A stretch of DNA of 64,000 nucleotides, from assembly GCA_017652345.1 (NCBI GenBank), contig JAGCBE010000439.1, positions 1 through 64,000 of the forward strand, written 5' to 3'. The stretch's first letter is position 1. Every line of letters begins with the position of its first letter. Both the position numbers and the translations under genes were made by a program. The stretch comes from Methanobrevibacter sp. Lineage in GTDB: Archaea; Methanobacteriota; Methanobacteria; Methanobacteriales; Methanobacteriaceae. Below are positions 60,726 through 64,000 of this stretch, in pieces. The notes beneath the pieces were generated by a model. It ran no database searches. It was given only the letters and a program-made list of their open reading frames with translations, and was not told where the DNA came from.

Positions 60726-60887
60726 TTGGAAGAAAGCAGATGTAGAGGATGCATCTGGTACGAACAATGTCAAAAGTATGGCGAGTTAGAAGAAGAATGT
60801 GAATTTTATGATGAATTAGAAGATGAAGAAAAAGAATACTTTTGGCTAGAAATGAGTTATTGGAAATATAGAAAAGGGGGTGAATAA
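60726..60887 (+). CDS. Small Cys-rich acidic protein
   Basis: 53 aa. Motif CRGCIWYEQC, then a very acidic helix. TTG at 60726 lies 11 nt after AAGGAGAG; GTG at 60714 is in frame but too close to the SD. Overlaps the polymerase GTG by 8 nt, so translation is coupled. Similar motif in 2405-2626. Confidence 0.5.
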   Translation: MEESRCRGCIWYEQCQKYGELEEECEFYDELEDEEKEYFWLEMSYWKYRKGGE

Positions 60888-62454
60888 AATATTTGCACCC
60901 AAACTATATACAGTAAGGAAATTTAGTTTTAGCGATTTATATTCGCACGAATTTAATTTAGAGTTAAGTAGCAAAGAAGAAAAGAAATATTACATTAAAC
61001 AACAGGACAACATGCTATTTCGACAAATAAGGCTAATAACGGGAGATAATGGTAATTTTAATAAATATGTGATCTTTGTAGATTGCAAAGGTGCTAAAAC
61101 GAAAGAGAATGGATTAAGTGAGATTATAAGGAATGGTTTTTATATAAATAATATTCATTTTGTATTAAGCGAAAGATCTGCAAGTATGACAAGAAATTTT
61201 ATATGTAGCTTTGTTTCAGAGGAAATAGTGGGCGAGTTAAATCAAAGAATAAGCATGGACATAGAAATTAAAAAGACAGTATTGTCAAAATATTATGCTT
61301 ATAGAGGTTTAATGTTTAGTTCTTGTCATTGTATTGAGAATTGGTATCCAAAGATAATAATTGTGCCAGATTATTTTGTCACGATTCCAAACCAAAAAAT
61401 AAAATATGTATATGATGAAGAAAGCACATTTAAGAATAGTGAGGGAAAAGACATAGTTTGGAAACAAAAAGCGATTGGTGACAAAACAACCGACATAAGA
61501 ATAAACGCATTTGATGGATGTGGAATACACCATCCATTGATAACGGCTTATTTAAAGGAATATTTACATAGTAAGACCAAGCCAACTAGTGTGCTATGGC
61601 GTTTGCCTTATATCAAAGGTGTAACGCATGAGGTTGACTATGTATCATTTTATCATGAAAGAGGAATAAATGAGATAACGGATGTATGGGGAGTAAAACA
61701 CTCAGTTGATGACATAATGATTATCATGGGTGAGAGTATGTATAAAGGCATAAAATATTTTAAAAAATACAATGACTATCGTGATTGGGAGAACTATTGG
61801 GAAAAATTTAAGAAATACAACCATTGTGTGGGAGTAGCAAAATGGAATTTTAGTAAAGAGGAAGAACCTGCCTACACAAGGGGAAACTATCAAATATTTC
61901 AAGATTTAGACCTATCATACTTTGACTTTTCTTCATTAGCGCGCAAAAGCTTTGATTGGATAACGCGAATAATTGAAGGGGAAGATATTCACACATATTG
62001 TTTTCTAGGATTAATGGAAGATAGTCATGAGCCTTTAAACAATTATGTTGCGGCCATATTAAAGAACCCAGAAGTATTAAAAGATTCTACTGTGCGAAAC
62101 TACATAATTTCACTAATGGAGAAATACATAGATGAAATGAAATGTGGAAAATTATGGATAAACGCTTGTTTTAAATTTCTAGTACCAGATTTGATAATGT
62201 TTATGGAAGCAGCAGGAGGGCTAGAGCCTAAGGGCTTCTTAGCCTATGATGAATTTTATTCGACAAACAGGGATGGTGTTTTAGAGGGGGAGTATTTGAT
62301 TGAGAGAAACCCACACATATGTCCATCAGAACATGTAATTTTAAATGGTGTAAAAGATAAAGTAGCAGAAAAATATTTTAGTGGACTTGATAACATTTGT
62401 ATGATAAATTGCAAAAGCATTACGCCGCAAAGGCTTAATGGGGCTGATTACGAT
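60880..62454 (+). CDS. YonO/QDE-1-like single-subunit RNA polymerase, exon 1
   Basis: 525 codons from GTG 60880 with AAAGGGGG just upstream. The end reads GLEPKGFLAYDEFY...GEYLIERNP...ICMINCKSITPQRLNGADYD, the lead-in to the DxDGD active site of two-barrel RNA polymerases such as YonO of SPbeta and eukaryotic RdRPs. A group I intron splits DYD from GD. Spliced, it reads LNGADYD-GDLVLVINEP. Transcribes phage genes or extends RNA. The gene continues beyond the window. Confidence 0.75.
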
Positions 62455-63282
62455 ATTGTAGTAAAACTCTGTCGTATCATATAGAAATATGTGAAAATAA
62501 AACATGGTGAACCTAGAAATCTAGGGTGTCAATTTTACGCAAGGAATTATAGGAAATGATAATTAGAAAATTGGCTAACAGGGAAACTCTTGTAAAAAGA
62601 CAATCCTGTGCGAAGATAAAAGAAAGGTGAGATTGTGAAAAAAGAAGAATGGAAAGAGGTAATTGTTAAAGGACAAGAATATAAAGTTAGTAGTTATGGA
62701 AAAATTATTGGGAAAAGAGGAAGATTATTAAAAACAAGAATAGATGAAGATGGATATATTAAGATTACTCTTGGTAAAGATGGATTTTCTCGATGTCCTA
62801 TTAGAGTACATAGGATTGTAGCAGAAGCTTTTATACCAAAACCAAATGATTATGAGAATTTTGAAGTTAATCATAAGGATTTTAACAGACAAAATAATCA
62901 TGTTGACAATTTAGAGTGGGTAACACATAGAGATAATATTAAATATTCTTATGAAAATAATACAGAAGCTCAATATGTTGCAAGAGATGGTATAAAAAAT
63001 GGTAGGGCAACTTTTCAAGATAAAGATATTATAGAAATAAGAAGGTTATACAATATAGAACATCTTTCCATAGCGAAAATATCAAGATTTTTCAAAAGTC
63101 CAGAATCTACAATTAGCAATATTGTTCACAATCAAACATGGAAACATCTTTTATAACGTTAAACGACTATCGAAAACACACTAAATAGTGGAAGTGAGTA
63201 GAGTAGCTTATAGGTGAAATTCCTATTTGCGAAGTGCCATGAACCTAAACTCGAAAGAGCATGGTTAAGATATAGTCTAAAG
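62455..63282 (+). mobile_element. Group I intron with HNH endonuclease
   Basis: 828 nt. Upstream exon ends ...TTACGAT (U at splice site) and the intron has GUCGUA 17 nt in, pairing with UACGAU (P1). Core: ACAGGGAAACTC...GACAATCCTGTGC (62577-62612), then CGACTATCGAAA (63163-63174) and AAGATATAGTCT (63267-63278) forming P7; ends in G at 63282. Exon 2 begins GGA GAT TTA, restoring the frame exactly. Confidence 0.88.
62635..63156 (+). CDS. Intron-encoded HNH homing endonuclease
   Basis: 173 aa from GTG 62635 with AAAGGTGAG upstream. N-terminal NUMOD4-like part (WKEVIVKGQEYKVSSYGKI), then HNH: VHRIVAEAFIPKP, VNHKDFNRQNNHVDNLEWVTHRDN, and a C-terminal helix-turn-helix (ISRFFKSPESTISNIV). Copies the intron into intronless alleles. 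Confidence 0.88.
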   Translation: MKKEEWKEVIVKGQEYKVSSYGKIIGKRGRLLKTRIDEDGYIKITLGKDGFSRCPIRVHRIVAEAFIPKPNDYENFEVNHKDFNRQNNHVDNLEWVTHRDNIKYSYENNTEAQYVARDGIKNGRATFQDKDIIEIRRLYNIEHLSIAKISRFFKSPESTISNIVHNQTWKHLL

Positions 63283-64000
63283 GGAGATTTAGTATTAGTA
63301 ATAAATGAGCCACTAATGAAAAAAGGAGTACATCCAGAGAAGCCTATTGTAATAGATATTGAAGATAAGGCAACTTCATTGGATGAAGAAGATACACCAG
63401 AAAACAGATTAGCTCTAGTAAAGCGCACTATGAACTCCTTAATTGGAGAAACATCAAATTGTGCGACTGGCTTTTTGAATAAAACACCAAAGAGTGAAGA
63501 GCAAAAGAAAAAATATGAAGGATATGTAAATTTACTCAGCGTAATCAATGGAAAAGCAATTGATTTTGCTAAGACAGGAGTATTTTATAACATTCCAAGA
63601 CACATAGCGAAATATAGCAAACCACTTCCATATTTTATGAAATATGCAAGTCCATATTATATGAGGCAAAGCAAATTTAACAATGCACCAAGCAACATGA
63701 ATAGGCTTTGCAAGCAAATAGAGAAATGGGAGAAATCTTTCAAGTGGGTAAGAACATATAAAGATTTTGACTGGCATATAATGATAGATGAAGAAGTGGG
63801 AATTGATTTTAACACATTTTGTTTAGTCGAAAAAATATTTTTAGAATTTTGTAAAGACATGAAAGATTTAGTCGATTTACAAAGAGAGATAAGAAACAGA
63901 GAAAATTATGAAGATTATGAAGAATTAATGAGTTATAGTGAAGCAAAAGAATTTACTATTGATTGGCAATATTATTATGACATTTATCGAAACAAATGTT
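63283..64000 (+). CDS. YonO/QDE-1-like RNA polymerase, exon 2 (open at window end)
   Basis: Reads GDLVLVINEPLMKKGVHPEKP, the second half of the DxDGD site and after. Continues in frame to 64000 without a stop (at least 239 codons). No Cys-type or other accessory domain recognised. AIDFAKTG and the helical regions agree with YonO-like order. Confidence 0.75.

Noticed and set aside
60880..62484. RNA polymerase gene ending at the stop at 62484
   Set aside because: That stop is inside the intron; exon 2 continues the DxDGD motif in frame.

Overview
The window is a very AT-rich, densely packed stretch of a large bacteriophage genome. Genes are short and overlapping, Shine-Dalgarno sites are strong (AAGGAGG), and promoters are sigma-A type with 17-nt spacers, so the host is probably a low-GC Bacillota (Firmicutes) bacterium. 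A SleB-type cell wall hydrolase implies a walled host, and class III ribonucleotide reductase implies anaerobic growth, for example in the gut. No structural or packaging genes, tRNA or CRISPR array were seen.

Layout. Almost everything from 1 to 60.4 kb is on the minus strand. 0-16 kb: DnaE-type DNA polymerase (interrupted by a group I intron at the window edge), RtcB ligase, DNA methyltransferases, a radical SAM protein, S-adenosylmethionine synthetase, primase and DnaB helicase. 16-31 kb: Dam methylase, class III ribonucleotide reductase with activase, glutaredoxin and an FTR-like iron-sulfur protein, then a recombination set (RecB/Cas4-like nuclease, SSB, ERF annealing protein, tyrosine recombinase), dUTPase, a PAPS-reductase-like protein and the cell wall hydrolase. 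28-41 kb: small accessory genes, including a repeated family whose conserved tail carries the next gene's ribosome binding site. 41-57 kb: tiny unknown genes, singly or in short groups behind near-identical strong promoters, plus a two-domain sliding clamp; this looks like an early host-takeover region. 56.3-58.9 kb: two long non-coding blocks with tandem promoters, about 20 copies of GTTNACATAA and two other direct-repeat sets, a candidate origin or control region. At 60.4 kb transcription diverges: an SF2 helicase leftward, and rightward a YonO/QDE-1-like RNA polymerase gene interrupted by a group I intron with an HNH endonuclease.

Main discovery. Eleven genes (12 sites) are broken in the same way: a conserved glycine codon GGN is preceded by one extra C, so frame zero reads CGG and soon stops (one case instead runs on into the next gene). 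Skipping that C restores textbook motifs: Walker A GSGKS in the helicase, TGRGSAPS in the polymerase, GHPDK in MetK, two motifs of the cytosine methyltransferase, QGIF...GGFGSTGK in dUTPase, LGTRGGES in the PAPS-reductase-like protein, a DnaJ-like protein tail, and four paralogous GEEY tails. In a manual scan of the window I found no in-frame CGG that reads naturally as arginine. The simplest reading is genome-wide programmed +1 frameshifting, or CGGN four-base decoding as glycine, at an unassigned or starved CGG codon. A systematic assembly artefact must be excluded, but the strict codon phase argues against it.

Second theme: two related group I introns interrupt the catalytic aspartate motifs of both polymerases (LPD/IDF in the DNA polymerase, DYD/GD in the RNA polymerase), each after ...CGAU with a GUCG guide. 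Third theme: two genes carry simple-sequence tracts (a CA repeat in the cytosine methyltransferase, G10 in the PAPS-reductase-like gene) that look like phase-variation switches.
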